Assembly (NCBI GenBank): GCA_031270615.1
Contig: JAISXE010000125.1
Span: forward strand, 1 to 13,479
Length of the DNA stretch: 13,479 nucleotides
Source: Spirochaetia bacterium
GTDB taxonomy: Bacteria; Spirochaetota; Spirochaetia; DTKZ01
Direction: 5' to 3'
Shown: positions 1 through 8,314 of the stretch, piece by piece
Layout: the number at the start of each line of letters is the position of its first letter
Numbering within the stretch: the first letter of the stretch is position 1
Notes under the pieces: model-generated
What the model saw: the letters and a program-made list of their open reading frames with translations, nothing else
The model's database searches: none
Told to the model about the DNA's origin: nothing
Position numbers and translations under genes: made by a program

Positions 1-480
1 CAGCTCTTTGCGCAGACCCTCCGCGCGCGTCTGGGCGGGAAACCATGTCGCGCTGAAATCCCCCGTGGACACATCGACCGCCGCAAAGGACAGGCCTTTC
101 GCCGCCTCCGCGGCCGACACGATGTAGTTGTTCTGCTCCCTGTCAAGATAATCCTCGTCCACGACGGTTCCGGGGGTGATGACCTCCACGACCTCGCGAT
201 CCACAAGCCCCTTCCCCGGGAGGCTGATCTGTTCGCAGATCGCGATTTTTTTTCCGGCTTTGAGCAGCCGCGCTATATAGCTCCGGGAGGCGTGGTAGGG
301 GATGCCGCACATGGGATTCCCCTGGCGCTGGGTCAGGGTAAGACCCAGAAGCGTGCTGACTTCCCTCGCGTCCGGCCCGAACATTTCGTAAAAATCCCCC
401 AGCCGGAAAAAAAGCACCGCGTCTTTGTGCATCTGCTTTATCCGAGCGTACTGGGTCATCATGGGAGTGTCTTTCGTCAT
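1..480 (-). CDS. mutS: DNA mismatch repair protein MutS, N-terminal 160 residues (runs off left edge)
   Basis: MutS recognises mismatched and looped bases in duplex DNA and starts mismatch repair with MutL. Only the first 160 codons are present, with no stop, out of a usual length near 850-900. They cover the mismatch-recognition domain. Visible landmarks are TPMMTQY at residues 5-11, GDFYEMF at 28-34 with the Phe30/Glu32 pair that wedges against the mismatch, GIPYHA near 60, and the ICEQ and ITPGT(V) blocks typical of bacterial MutS. The chosen ATG gives an N terminus that aligns with E. coli MutS through TPMM. The SD-like AGGA lies only 3 bases from the ATG, so initiation may be weak or nearly leaderless. 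It lies 233 bases downstream of the skp/ompH stop on the same strand, matching the spirochaete gene order. Identification is secure; only the C-terminal portion is unseen. Confidence 0.96.
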   Translation of the reverse strand, partial: MTKDTPMMTQYARIKQMHKDAVLFFRLGDFYEMFGPDAREVSTLLGLTLTQRQGNPMCGIPYHASRSYIARLLKAGKKIAICEQISLPGKGLVDREVVEVITPGTVVDEDYLDREQNNYIVSAAEAAKGLSFAAVDVSTGDFSATWFPAQTRAEGLRKEL

Positions 481-489
481 ATATCCTAC

Positions 490-519
490 ATTTTACCAGA
501 AATGCCGGGTTTTGGTCGA
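490..519 (-). promoter_or_regulatory. Possible mutS promoter (extended -10)
   Basis: Reading the minus strand, TCGACC (514-519) and TAAAAT (490-495) are separated by 18 bases, and the -10 is preceded by TGG, an extended -10 signature. Only 9 bases separate the -10 from the mutS ATG, so a transcript from here would have almost no leader. Read-through from the upstream operon is an equally valid source of mutS mRNA. Confidence 0.4.
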
Positions 520-583
520 GTGGAAAAAGCAAAAATCGGAAACCCGTTCCGCCTTCCCGCCCCGGCGCCCACCCTGACGATAG

Positions 584-662
584 CTCTTTTCCCGTTTTCC
601 ATCAAGCCCCATTCCCGCCCACGGCGGGAATGGGGCCGCCCACAGCGGATCGGGGAAAAGAG
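584..662. repeat. 79-bp nested palindrome in the ompH-mutS gap
   Basis: An inner perfect 14-bp stem runs from 606 to 636, with left arm GCCCCATTCCCGCC and a 3-base CAC loop. It is enclosed by a second pair of perfect 10-bp arms, CTCTTTTCCC at 584-593 and GGGAAAAGAG at 653-662. There is no T-run after the stem in the direction of the operon, so it is not a canonical Rho-independent terminator. It could still slow polymerase, protect the 3' end of the upstream mRNA, or be a remnant of a mobile palindromic repeat. Apart from this and the possible mutS promoter, the gap 481-713 shows nothing I can name. Confidence 0.7.
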
Positions 663-713
663 AGAGTGTGTTTTTTTTGCCTGTGTCCGTTCCGTGAAGC
701 CGGCGGTAAAATC

Positions 714-1238
714 TCAGCGCGAGCTTTGCAGAAGCCGCGCGATGACAAGCTCGGTAATGTCCACCTGGCGGCTCCACCACAGAAGGTTCGGGTCGCTGCT
801 TTTGATAATGACATTGTAGCCCTGGTCCTCGGCTATGAAGGCGATGGCCTGCTGAAGCTGGGCCAAAAAAGCGGAGGATTCCGCAAGGCGGATCCGGCGT
901 TCCTGGAGCTGGGTGTTTTTGACGCGGAAGTAATCGCGCAGGTAGTTTGTCCTGTTATAGATTTCCTCGTCCAGCTTCAGCGCCTGGGCCTGGTCGCCGG
1001 AGTTTTCCGCCTGGAGCTTCCTGTCCTTGAGCCGGTTGATCTCGGCGGTGATGCCGTCAAGCTCCGACTGCAGCCGGACAGTCAGATCCTCAAGCTCCCG
1101 CACGGCCTGGGAATCGCGGAAAAAAGCGGTGCTGACTTTCGCCACGTCGACAATCCCCACGGTGGTCAGCTGTTCCGCAAAAGCGGGAGCCAAAACGCAC
1201 AGGCCCAGCACGATAAAAAAGGCATAGCGGTTTTTCAT
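714..1238 (-). CDS. skp: Skp/OmpH-family periplasmic outer-membrane protein chaperone
   Basis: Skp binds unfolded outer-membrane proteins emerging from the Sec translocon and delivers them to the BAM complex. The 174-residue length fits the family. A signal peptide occupies residues 1-21 (charged MKNR start, hydrophobic core, APAFA then EQL as a probable cleavage site). VGIVDVAKV at 27-35 matches the family's conserved first beta strand. Residues about 45-130 are rich in heptad-spaced Leu/Ala/Glu/Arg and should form the long coiled-coil tentacles. The C-terminal segment NVIIKSSDPNLLWWSRQVDI is consistent with the closing beta strand of the body domain. An AGGAG at 1246-1250 lies 7 bases before the ATG, next to the bamA stop, so the gene is probably translated together with bamA. 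The last gene of the tamB-bamA-skp run. Family assignment is strong; the symbol follows common usage. Confidence 0.9.
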   Translation of the reverse strand: MKNRYAFFIVLGLCVLAPAFAEQLTTVGIVDVAKVSTAFFRDSQAVRELEDLTVRLQSELDGITAEINRLKDRKLQAENSGDQAQALKLDEEIYNRTNYLRDYFRVKNTQLQERRIRLAESSAFLAQLQQAIAFIAEDQGYNVIIKSSDPNLLWWSRQVDITELVIARLLQSSR

Positions 1239-1245
1239 ATAATTT

Positions 1246-1250
1246 CTCCT
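1246..1250 (-). promoter_or_regulatory. Shine-Dalgarno sequence for skp/ompH
   Basis: AGGAG on the minus strand, 7 bases before the ATG and 3 bases beyond the bamA stop codon, supports this start and tight coupling to bamA. Confidence 0.8.
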
Positions 1251-1253
1251 GGT

Positions 1254-3854
1254 CTACTGATTAAATATTTCATATCCGATTGAAAACACGAAATCCAGCC
1301 CCGCGCTGTCGCGGAAAAGGGAACCCTGCTGCCAGTCCGCGGCCCCCAGGATGTTGTCCTTCAGGAAGCGCTTTGCCACATAAAAGCGTATGGGGAACTG
1401 GGGTATGGAAAAACGGAAGCCCGCGCCAAGGCCAAAAAGAAAATCCTGGACGGTAAACTCCTGAAACTGGTCGGGGGTGTTCCAGCGGCCAACCATGTCA
1501 AAGAAAAGATCGAACCACACGATTCTCTCCGATATGGGCATGCGCAGCTCTATCCAGTTGTCCCAGATGACCCGTTTGTCAAGCTCCCGGCTCCAGCCGC
1601 GGGCCAGGTACATGCCGTCAATCCAGAGCAGGTCGTTTGTCCCCGCAGTCAGCCTGTTGTAGCCCGAAGGGGCCCAGAAGATAGGCAGGATAAAGGACAG
1701 CTCGGAGTGCAGGCCAAGAATAAGCTGGTAGCTCCAGTCATCGGTGACTTCCCAGTTGATAAGGGTGTTGAAATTCTCGGCTTTGCTGGTTGTCTTGAAA
1801 AAATGCCTCTCGCCGTGCAGGGGGCCGCCCACGAAGCGGAAAACCTGGCTCAGATAGTATCCGGTTTTGGGATTGAAATAAAAATCCCGCTTGTCAAGGG
1901 ACAGGCCCGTTGAAAGGCTGTTGGCGAACATCCAGTTCCTGTGGTTTTCCCTGTCGGTCGCGAGGTAGGGGCGGTGGAGCTGTTCGTCGTAATCGATGTA
2001 GGTCAGTGTCGTGCGAAGCCCCAGGCTTGTGCCAAGCACCCCGTAGGGGGTGGGGAACCTGTATCCCGTCGATCCCCCCAGGGAGAAATCGTAGGACGTG
2101 TAGGACATTTTGTACCAGGAACTTACCGAGGCGGTCGTGCCCCCTGCGTATTCGTAGTCGGTGACAAGGTCATATTCCCTAATCTCCTCGCCTGTCGGCG
2201 GGTTGTGCCCCCGCCAGGGCCTCCCGTCCTCGTCGTACACATACTCGCCGGTAAACGGGTCGGGGAAGGCGTCCTCGCCGGGCTTGTTCCCGTCAAAAAT
2301 CGGCGGGATGATGTCCTGGGGCAGTCCGGAAAACTCGCTGTGCCTGATCATAAAATCAAGGCCGCCCGACCAGCGCTTTCCCATAAGCCATTTTTCCAGG
2401 AAGTTGAAACTCATGGTCTGCTGGACGGGGGAAAGGGTGACATCCACGCTGAAGGTCTGCCCGTTTCCCAGGAAATTCCTGTCCGTCCAGCGGACGTTAG
2501 CCGATACGGGAAAGTCGGCGCTGCCGCCAAAGGCAAGCCCGAACATGATGTCCGCCGTGCTCGATTCTTCCACGTTGATGATGAGGTCCATAAGGCCGTC
2601 CGCCGAGCCCTGCGGCGTTTCGGGGGTCACGGCGGAGAAGTATTGCAGGTTATACAAATTCTGGAGGCTTTCAAGGATTTTCGTCTTGCTGAAAACGTCG
2701 CCCGGTTCCAGGGTTATCTCCCGCTCAAGCACGAAATCTTTTGTCTTCTCGTTTCCCCGGATGATAAGGTTCTCGATATGGGCGCGGCCCCGTTCGACAA
2801 TGCGGACCTTATACGAAACCGTGCGCGTCAGATCGTTGCGGATCTCCTCGCGCTGGATCGTGTTAAAGATATACCCGCTTTCGTAGTACAGGTCCATGAC
2901 GCGCTGGTAGTCCTGGTCGACCCGCGTAAGGTTTATGGGGCCTTCTGGATTCACGCGGAGAAGCTCCGTGAGCTGCTCAGTCGTAAAAAGCAGGTTCCCC
3001 TCAAAGCTCATGCCTCCGTACTGGTACTGGTTTCCTTCCTCCAGGTGAATCGTCAGGGTCAGGTAAAGGCGGTCTTCCTCCTCGTCCTTTTCGGTTTCCC
3101 GCCCGACACGCAGGACCTTCGCGTCCACATACCCGCGTTCTTTGTAGTAGTTTACAACAAGCTGGAGGTCCGTCTGGAACTGCTGATCGTTGTAGGCCCC
3201 CGAGTTAAACAGCCCCTGCTCCCTGCTTTCCATGGTGTTGCGCAGGGAACTCTGCGAGAAAGCGTTGTTGCCGCTGAACTGTATGGTCCTGATGCTTGTC
3301 TGGTTTCCCTCGGTTATATCAAACACGACAATCTGCCGGCCCTTCCGCTCGTCCTGTTCCAGGGAGTTTTTCACGCGGACATCGGGAAAGCCCTTTTCCA
3401 GGTACAGCTTGCGGATGGCATCTTCGTCGCCCCGCAGCTTGGGCTGGATTATCATGTCGCCCCGTTTTACCAGGATAACATCCAAAAGCTCCCCGGCGCG
3501 CACGCGCTTGTTCCCGTTGAACCGTATCTCGCTGACCACGGGACGTTCGTCAACCACAAATTCGATAATGACCGATTCGTAGCCCGGGTCCCCCTGCACG
3601 GCATTCAGCGTGATGCTCTCAAAGTAGTCCAGGGCATACAGTTTGTTCTGGAGTTCGGCGGAAACCGCGTTCGTGAATTTTCTGTTCCGGTACGGGTCCA
3701 CAACCCTGTTCAGCTCATTTATCGATACGGTATCTATCCCCTTAAAAACGATGTCTTTGATAGGCTTGTCAATAAACCATTCTCCGTAGTCCTGTGCGAA
3801 AACACAAAGAACAGGAAAAAGCAAAAAACACAGTATCAGAGAACTTTTTTGCAT
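1254..3854 (-). CDS. bamA: BamA, Omp85-family outer-membrane protein assembly factor
   Basis: BamA is the core of the BAM machine, which folds and inserts beta-barrel proteins into the outer membrane. The product is 866 residues. It has a signal peptide at 1-20 (VFA then QDY) and five periplasmic POTRA domains starting near 31, 105, 187, 278 and 358, four of them carrying an I/M-x-F/I-x-GN-type signature (IRFNGN, IQFSGN, MSFEGN, LIIRGN). A C-terminal 16-strand barrel runs from about 434 to the end. ARGW at 751-754 corresponds to the VRGF-type loop-6 motif of Omp85 proteins. Residues about 510-570 form a long, acidic, Pro/Gly-rich segment that probably lies in a surface loop. The protein ends IGYEIFNQ rather than in the aromatic residue usual for barrel proteins. 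A GTG two codons upstream is in frame, but AAGGAG overlaps it and lies 5 bases from the ATG, so the ATG is preferred. It is the orthologue of T. pallidum TP0326. Confidence 0.95.
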   Translation of the reverse strand: MQKSSLILCFLLFPVLCVFAQDYGEWFIDKPIKDIVFKGIDTVSINELNRVVDPYRNRKFTNAVSAELQNKLYALDYFESITLNAVQGDPGYESVIIEFVVDERPVVSEIRFNGNKRVRAGELLDVILVKRGDMIIQPKLRGDEDAIRKLYLEKGFPDVRVKNSLEQDERKGRQIVVFDITEGNQTSIRTIQFSGNNAFSQSSLRNTMESREQGLFNSGAYNDQQFQTDLQLVVNYYKERGYVDAKVLRVGRETEKDEEEDRLYLTLTIHLEEGNQYQYGGMSFEGNLLFTTEQLTELLRVNPEGPINLTRVDQDYQRVMDLYYESGYIFNTIQREEIRNDLTRTVSYKVRIVERGRAHIENLIIRGNEKTKDFVLEREITLEPGDVFSKTKILESLQNLYNLQYFSAVTPETPQGSADGLMDLIINVEESSTADIMFGLAFGGSADFPVSANVRWTDRNFLGNGQTFSVDVTLSPVQQTMSFNFLEKWLMGKRWSGGLDFMIRHSEFSGLPQDIIPPIFDGNKPGEDAFPDPFTGEYVYDEDGRPWRGHNPPTGEEIREYDLVTDYEYAGGTTASVSSWYKMSYTSYDFSLGGSTGYRFPTPYGVLGTSLGLRTTLTYIDYDEQLHRPYLATDRENHRNWMFANSLSTGLSLDKRDFYFNPKTGYYLSQVFRFVGGPLHGERHFFKTTSKAENFNTLINWEVTDDWSYQLILGLHSELSFILPIFWAPSGYNRLTAGTNDLLWIDGMYLARGWSRELDKRVIWDNWIELRMPISERIVWFDLFFDMVGRWNTPDQFQEFTVQDFLFGLGAGFRFSIPQFPIRFYVAKRFLKDNILGAADWQQGSLFRDSAGLDFVFSIGYEIFNQ

Positions 3855-3858
3855 ACAC

Positions 3859-3864
3859 ACTCCT
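3859..3864 (-). promoter_or_regulatory. Shine-Dalgarno sequence that decides the bamA start
   Basis: AAGGAG on the minus strand uses the first G of an in-frame GTG (3858-3860) as its last base and stands 5 bases before the ATG at 3852-3854. It therefore favours the ATG over the GTG. It lies 3 bases beyond the tamB stop codon. Confidence 0.75.
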
Positions 3865-3867
3865 TAC

Positions 3868-6800
3868 TCAAAACGCGAACCTCCACCTGAAGGTAAACAC
3901 GTTGTCAAAAATAAACAGCTCATCGGGATGCTTAGGCATCAGACTCCACTCCAGAAGAAAAAAAGGCGTCCGCCATTCCAGCACAAATTCGGCATCAAGC
4001 ACAAGTCCCCCATAGGCGTCTTCCTCACGCGCGAAAACATCCTCCCCCCTCAACTGGAGGAGGAAATTCAGAAAGAGATCCGAACCGATGTATTTTCCCA
4101 GAAAAAGACTAGTCTTATCAAGATACCTGCCGAAAGTCGGGATATTCCTCTGCTCCCGCATAAAGAGGTCCTGATCCTGATCCCTGTTCGGGGTAATCGC
4201 GCCCTGGAGGAGGTTCTGTATCACATGGGTCCTGACGGAAAAAAGGTCAAGGTTCAGAACATTGCGGACGGTCTTTTCCATGGTCTTTATAACACCGATC
4301 TGGGCAAGAATTTCCCCGGTAAGCGGCACGGTGCTTGCGATGTTCAAGGCGTCCTCCCCGCTTGTGCCGAAGATGTTGTTGCCTAAAACAGCAAGAATCT
4401 CGGTGTTTGTGTAGCCCCTGTCGGATTCAAAGCGCGGCGAGAATTGGCTCGCGGGCGTAAGATCCGACACCAGATAAATGCGGACAAGGCCGTCGCTCGT
4501 CGTCTCCCGCAGTTCCGCGCGGACGGAGACAAAAGGGTCAAAGGTTCCCGCCCTCTCGTTAAACCGCGCTGTTCCCTCCCGGATGAAGAACCTCCGGTCA
4601 AACCAGAAAATTTCCCCTCCCCTGGCGGAGACCTCCCCGGTCAGCAGGAAGTCGTCGGTTTCCTCGTCCCACTGAAAAAATATTTTTTCCCCCCGGTCGG
4701 CAAAGGTCTGGATAATGGGAAATTCGACCGTGGGGAGGGCGATTTCCACGCCGCTTCCCGCTTCGACAGTCATGCGCACCGAGGTAAACCGTTTCATCGC
4801 TCCCGCGGTCCTGGGTTTGTCCTCCGCATTTCCCGTCGTGATAACCGTGCGCGAGGCTACAATGTCCCCGCTCACATTGATATTCCGCAGGTCCCCCGCG
4901 ACGGTCAGGACCCCCTGCGCGGTCCCGTCGATGATAAGGCCGCCGAAGTTGTTGGCGATATGCACCCCCGGCGAATCCAGGCTGTCTATTTTGACGGAAA
5001 GGGAATCGGGCATCCAGTGATCAAGGTGGAACTCCCCCGAAACCAGGGCGGAACCCCCGGTATCGCCCACGGGAACCACCATCGGCTGGACGAAGAACCC
5101 CTTCTCGCGGAAAATGATATTCCCCCGGTACGGCCCCAGTTCCTCCGGCACCAGCCTGAGTTTCGCGTATCCGTCAATGACCGCCACGGTGCCGTAGATA
5201 TCCGGATCGAGGGGATCGCCGGACACCCTCAAATTCCCCGCAACCTGGCCGCCGGTAAGCCGCAGTATATTGAAATCGAAGACGCGGGAAAAATTCCCGT
5301 CAAGCCGGAAGGCAATCCTGTTGATGTTCGCCTCCATCTCATCGGGCCTGAAGTATCCCTCGGCCTCAAAGGTCACGGGAAAGGGATCCTTCAGGTGTAC
5401 CGAAAAATTCCCGGAATCCTCGAAAAAAGCCTCGAAGGAATTGTTGTAGCCCCCCCCCACGCGGATATTGCGCCCCTCTTTCTCGACGCTGAACTGCCAG
5501 GTGCGGAATTCCTGCGCCACCCCGGCGGAAGGAGTCGAAAACTGCATCTGCCCCCGGATGTTCGAATCAAGAAACCTTTTGAAGGAATAGGCCCCCCCGG
5601 CACCGCCTGTTTTCTGAAAGGTGAAGTCCCCGCCCAAAAACCAGGTGGTGTCCCCCTGCCCGGTCCTATTCCGCACCAGGCCCGCAAGACTCAGCAGCCC
5701 GTCCTCCGCGCTATACTCAACCAGGGTATCGCTCAGGCGGAAAGTGTCGTAGGAAAGCTCAAGAGCCGAAACGGAAAGCGTCTGGTTTTCAAGCCTCCCG
5801 TCAAAATGGATGGATGCCGGCGTCGACCGGATTTTCCCCTGCGAGGAATCCAGGGTCAGGCGCGCGCGCGGGTTTTCCGGCATTCCCGCGAAATCAAGCA
5901 TTCCGCTCAGTTTTCCCGTCACGGCCTGGGCGGAAAAACGCTCCAGCGGGGAATCGACAAAGGCGAGCTTCCCGCCAAGCGCCCCCCCGCCATAGGCAAG
6001 GCTGAGGCCGTACTGCTCCACGGAATCCTCCCCCGCGCGGAGCTGTAGTTCCCCCTCTGCGGAAAGCGGATCGAAGGAATACGCCACCCGCGCCTCCCCG
6101 AAAAGCGTTGAAACGGAATCCTCATACCGGAAACCCGTAAGTTTTCCCCCGCCGGGGCCAAAGTCAAAGGCGCAGCCAAAATCCGCCTTGATATGCGCGA
6201 AAGGCGCGAAACGCGTGACGCGCACCGAATCCGTCTTCAGCCCCCAGGAAAGCGGGTCGGCGTAGCGGAAATTCACGATGGAAGAGATCCTCATCACATC
6301 GTACAAAGTCGGAACGGGAAACTCGTTCAGGGAAAAATAACCCGTGTAGTCCCCCCATGGCCGCCAGGCAAGGCTCGCCGCCAGGCCGTGGTTTCCATCT
6401 ATGTGAAGATACCCGTCCGGGTCAAAGGTTCCGTAAAAGCTGTAAGGCACATCCATGATATTGACGGAAGCCGAAAAACCCATGCGGCCGTCCGGAAGGA
6501 AATCCCCCGACGCATCCCCCCGCCCGTAATACGGGCCCCAGCGCCCCGTCCATCCCTTGAGTTCCCAGCCCCCCGCGCCATAGCTTCCCGAGGCGCTCAT
6601 TATATGGGTGTCCCGCCCGCCGCGCTTGAAAACGCTTATCCGGGGCGCCTGGAACGAGGCGTTTTTTCCCAGCACGTCCTCCGCGAGCAGCGTCCCCTCT
6701 ATTCTCAAGTCAACATCGTCCGCAAGGCCATCCAGCAGGGCGAAACCGGGAACCCCCGAAAAAGCGCCGGCAAAAGGCAAATAGAAAGCCTTCGCCGGCA

Positions 6801-8259
6801 CCTCCCGCAGGCGCAGCGAAAGCTTCTGCGACCCGCCCGTGCCCAAAGGCAGCACGAAACCCACCAGCGCCTCGCCCCCGTCCTCCCCCCCGCCTTCCGC
6901 CTTCCACCGCAGGCGCCCGTCAAACCGGAGATCCCGCGCCGAAGGCTTCACCTCAAGCGAAACCCCGCTGAAAACGCTCTTCCCCCAGGAAATGGACTCG
7001 CCCGACACGCCGATCCCCGCGCTCCCGCGGCCAACCCGAAAAGAAGCATTCAGGGGATCGGCGCCGAGGACACGAAAATCCCTCACCTCCAGGTTTCCCG
7101 CAGGGTAAAAGTCCGACAAAGCCAGATTCCCCCGGAAGCTCACCAGCCCATAAGGCCCGGAAAAAGCAAGAGGAAGGAAATCCACGGACTCCCGCGTCCC
7201 CTCCAGCCTGGCGCTGAGGCGGGTTCCCGGAGGAAGGGCGGGATGCCCCAAGTCCGCCGCGAAATCAAACCCGTAACGCAGATCCCCATCGGAAAGCCGG
7301 TAACGGAGGCTGCCCTTCGAGCTTACCGCCGTCCGCAGCAGCCCATCCAGGGAAGAAAAACCCGGCCCCAGCGTGACAAGGCCTGCGGGAATAAAAGACT
7401 CGCACGCGAGGTCAACCCGGATCTCCCCCGCCCCGGAAACATAGGCAAGCGAAAAATCCAGCGGGGCGCTGTCCTGCACCTTCCGCATCAGGAAGCCCTC
7501 CGGCGAAAACGAAAGCTGGAAAACCTGCCTCTCCAAACCAAAAACATCGGTGGACAGCCCGGAAACCCCCAAAACCGTCTCGCCGCTCGTGGCATCGCCA
7601 CTCACCGTTCCGCGAAGGTCCACGGCGGCCCCGCCCCTGCCCAAGCCGCCCCCCACGGCGCCCGCATAGGCAAGGGAAGCCTTCAGGCGTACAGCGTAAT
7701 TCCCGCCGCTGGGACGAAGCTGGAAAAACACATTCTCCGCGCTCACCCGGACGCCGCCCACGCGCAGGCGCAGGCTGATGTTCCGGCCCGTAAGCCGCGG
7801 CCGCGGCCGCGCCGAGGACAGCCCCGCAGCCGCCCCGGAGGAATCCCCCTTCCCCCCAAAAAGCCCAAACAAATCGGCGTCCGCCTCGGCATCGAGATCC
7901 AAATCGGCATTCTCAAAAACGATTTCCCGCAGGGCATCCTCCGCGCCGCCAAAAAGAAGCCCCAGCAGGCTGTAGCGGACACTCAAGCGGCCCGCCTCCA
8001 GAACGCAGGTCCCGGTCACGTCATTCCTGACCCTCAGGTTGCGTATCTCGAAAGCCCGGAAAATCGAAGGCGAAACGCTCTCGTAGGATATCTTCCTGCC
8101 AATCCTGCCTTCCAGCCGGGAAATGGCATAGTCTTTCAAAAGAAGCATCCGGGCCTCGATTCCATCCCGGGCAAGCGGATACAGAAACACCAGCGCGGCG
8201 GCAGCAAACGCGAACAGGACGAGGAAAAAAATTTTTCGCCGAACACGGGAAACCCGAAT
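3868..8259 (-). CDS. tamB: TamB-like (DUF490) inner-membrane-anchored periplasmic protein, with a likely ATT start
   Basis: TamB-family proteins are long, hydrophobic-grooved beta-taco proteins that span the periplasm. They work with an Omp85 partner in outer-membrane protein insertion and/or phospholipid transport. The C-terminal third (about residues 1000-1463) is the TamB domain, with the typical FDPFVSVRAEL and YTNTEILAVLGNNIFG blocks and a terminal FAF. The remainder is repetitive amphipathic beta sequence. The first standard start codon is the GTG at 8188-8190, but it falls inside a hydrophobic stretch. Extending in frame to an ATT at 8257-8259 gives IRVSRVRRK followed by an 18-residue hydrophobic anchor (residues 10-27). 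A perfect GGAGGT sits 5 bases upstream of that ATT, and a stop codon lies one codon further. I therefore call a 1463-residue protein. No TamA is encoded here. bamA begins 13 bases after the stop, and in Borrelia the TamB orthologue is known to interact with BamA. Confidence 0.9.
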   Translation of the reverse strand: MRVSRVRRKIFFLVLFAFAAAALVFLYPLARDGIEARMLLLKDYAISRLEGRIGRKISYESVSPSIFRAFEIRNLRVRNDVTGTCVLEAGRLSVRYSLLGLLFGGAEDALREIVFENADLDLDAEADADLFGLFGGKGDSSGAAAGLSSARPRPRLTGRNISLRLRVGGVRVSAENVFFQLRPSGGNYAVRLKASLAYAGAVGGGLGRGGAAVDLRGTVSGDATSGETVLGVSGLSTDVFGLERQVFQLSFSPEGFLMRKVQDSAPLDFSLAYVSGAGEIRVDLACESFIPAGLVTLGPGFSSLDGLLRTAVSSKGSLRYRLSDGDLRYGFDFAADLGHPALPPGTRLSARLEGTRESVDFLPLAFSGPYGLVSFRGNLALSDFYPAGNLEVRDFRVLGADPLNASFRVGRGSAGIGVSGESISWGKSVFSGVSLEVKPSARDLRFDGRLRWKAEGGGEDGGEALVGFVLPLGTGGSQKLSLRLREVPAKAFYLPFAGAFSGVPGFALLDGLADDVDLRIEGTLLAEDVLGKNASFQAPRISVFKRGGRDTHIMSASGSYGAGGWELKGWTGRWGPYYGRGDASGDFLPDGRMGFSASVNIMDVPYSFYGTFDPDGYLHIDGNHGLAASLAWRPWGDYTGYFSLNEFPVPTLYDVMRISSIVNFRYADPLSWGLKTDSVRVTRFAPFAHIKADFGCAFDFGPGGGKLTGFRYEDSVSTLFGEARVAYSFDPLSAEGELQLRAGEDSVEQYGLSLAYGGGALGGKLAFVDSPLERFSAQAVTGKLSGMLDFAGMPENPRARLTLDSSQGKIRSTPASIHFDGRLENQTLSVSALELSYDTFRLSDTLVEYSAEDGLLSLAGLVRNRTGQGDTTWFLGGDFTFQKTGGAGGAYSFKRFLDSNIRGQMQFSTPSAGVAQEFRTWQFSVEKEGRNIRVGGGYNNSFEAFFEDSGNFSVHLKDPFPVTFEAEGYFRPDEMEANINRIAFRLDGNFSRVFDFNILRLTGGQVAGNLRVSGDPLDPDIYGTVAVIDGYAKLRLVPEELGPYRGNIIFREKGFFVQPMVVPVGDTGGSALVSGEFHLDHWMPDSLSVKIDSLDSPGVHIANNFGGLIIDGTAQGVLTVAGDLRNINVSGDIVASRTVITTGNAEDKPRTAGAMKRFTSVRMTVEAGSGVEIALPTVEFPIIQTFADRGEKIFFQWDEETDDFLLTGEVSARGGEIFWFDRRFFIREGTARFNERAGTFDPFVSVRAELRETTSDGLVRIYLVSDLTPASQFSPRFESDRGYTNTEILAVLGNNIFGTSGEDALNIASTVPLTGEILAQIGVIKTMEKTVRNVLNLDLFSVRTHVIQNLLQGAITPNRDQDQDLFMREQRNIPTFGRYLDKTSLFLGKYIGSDLFLNFLLQLRGEDVFAREEDAYGGLVLDAEFVLEWRTPFFLLEWSLMPKHPDELFIFDNVFTFRWRFAF

Positions 8260-8264
8260 AGACT

Positions 8265-8270
8265 ACCTCC
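8265..8270 (-). promoter_or_regulatory. Perfect Shine-Dalgarno sequence in front of an ATT start (tamB)
   Basis: GGAGGT on the minus strand is followed by AGTCT and then ATT. No ATG, GTG or TTG lies in the tamB frame between this site and the transmembrane segment, which makes the ATT the best-supported initiation codon. Confidence 0.75.
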
Positions 8271-8274
8271 GATT

Positions 8275-8295
8275 TGTGTTATAAAATGTATCACA
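8275..8295. promoter_or_regulatory. Imperfect 21-bp operator-like palindrome in the tamB/tmk divergent promoter region
   Basis: The 55-base gap between the two divergent starts contains TGTGTTATA at 8275-8283 and TGTATCACA at 8287-8295. This gives dyad symmetry TGTG-N-TA ... TA-N-CACA, extended by one more T/A pair outside. The element contains TATAAA (plus strand, 8280-8285) and TATAAC (minus strand), each a plausible -10 for tmk and tamB respectively. No good -35 is visible on either side. The resemblance to CRP/FNR-type half sites (TGTG...CACA) is noted, but the spacing is longer than theirs. Regulator unknown. Confidence 0.45.
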
Positions 8296-8314
8296 AGACA
8301 ACAGGAAAAGGAAC

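Noticed and set aside
1941..3890. Long plus-strand open frame (about 649 codons) opposite bamA
   Set aside because: It lies entirely antisense to a gene with clear POTRA and barrel features and has no recognisable protein pattern of its own.
8275..8295. True CRP site
   Set aside because: The TGTG/CACA half sites are present, but the distance between them does not match the CRP consensus and the central bases differ.
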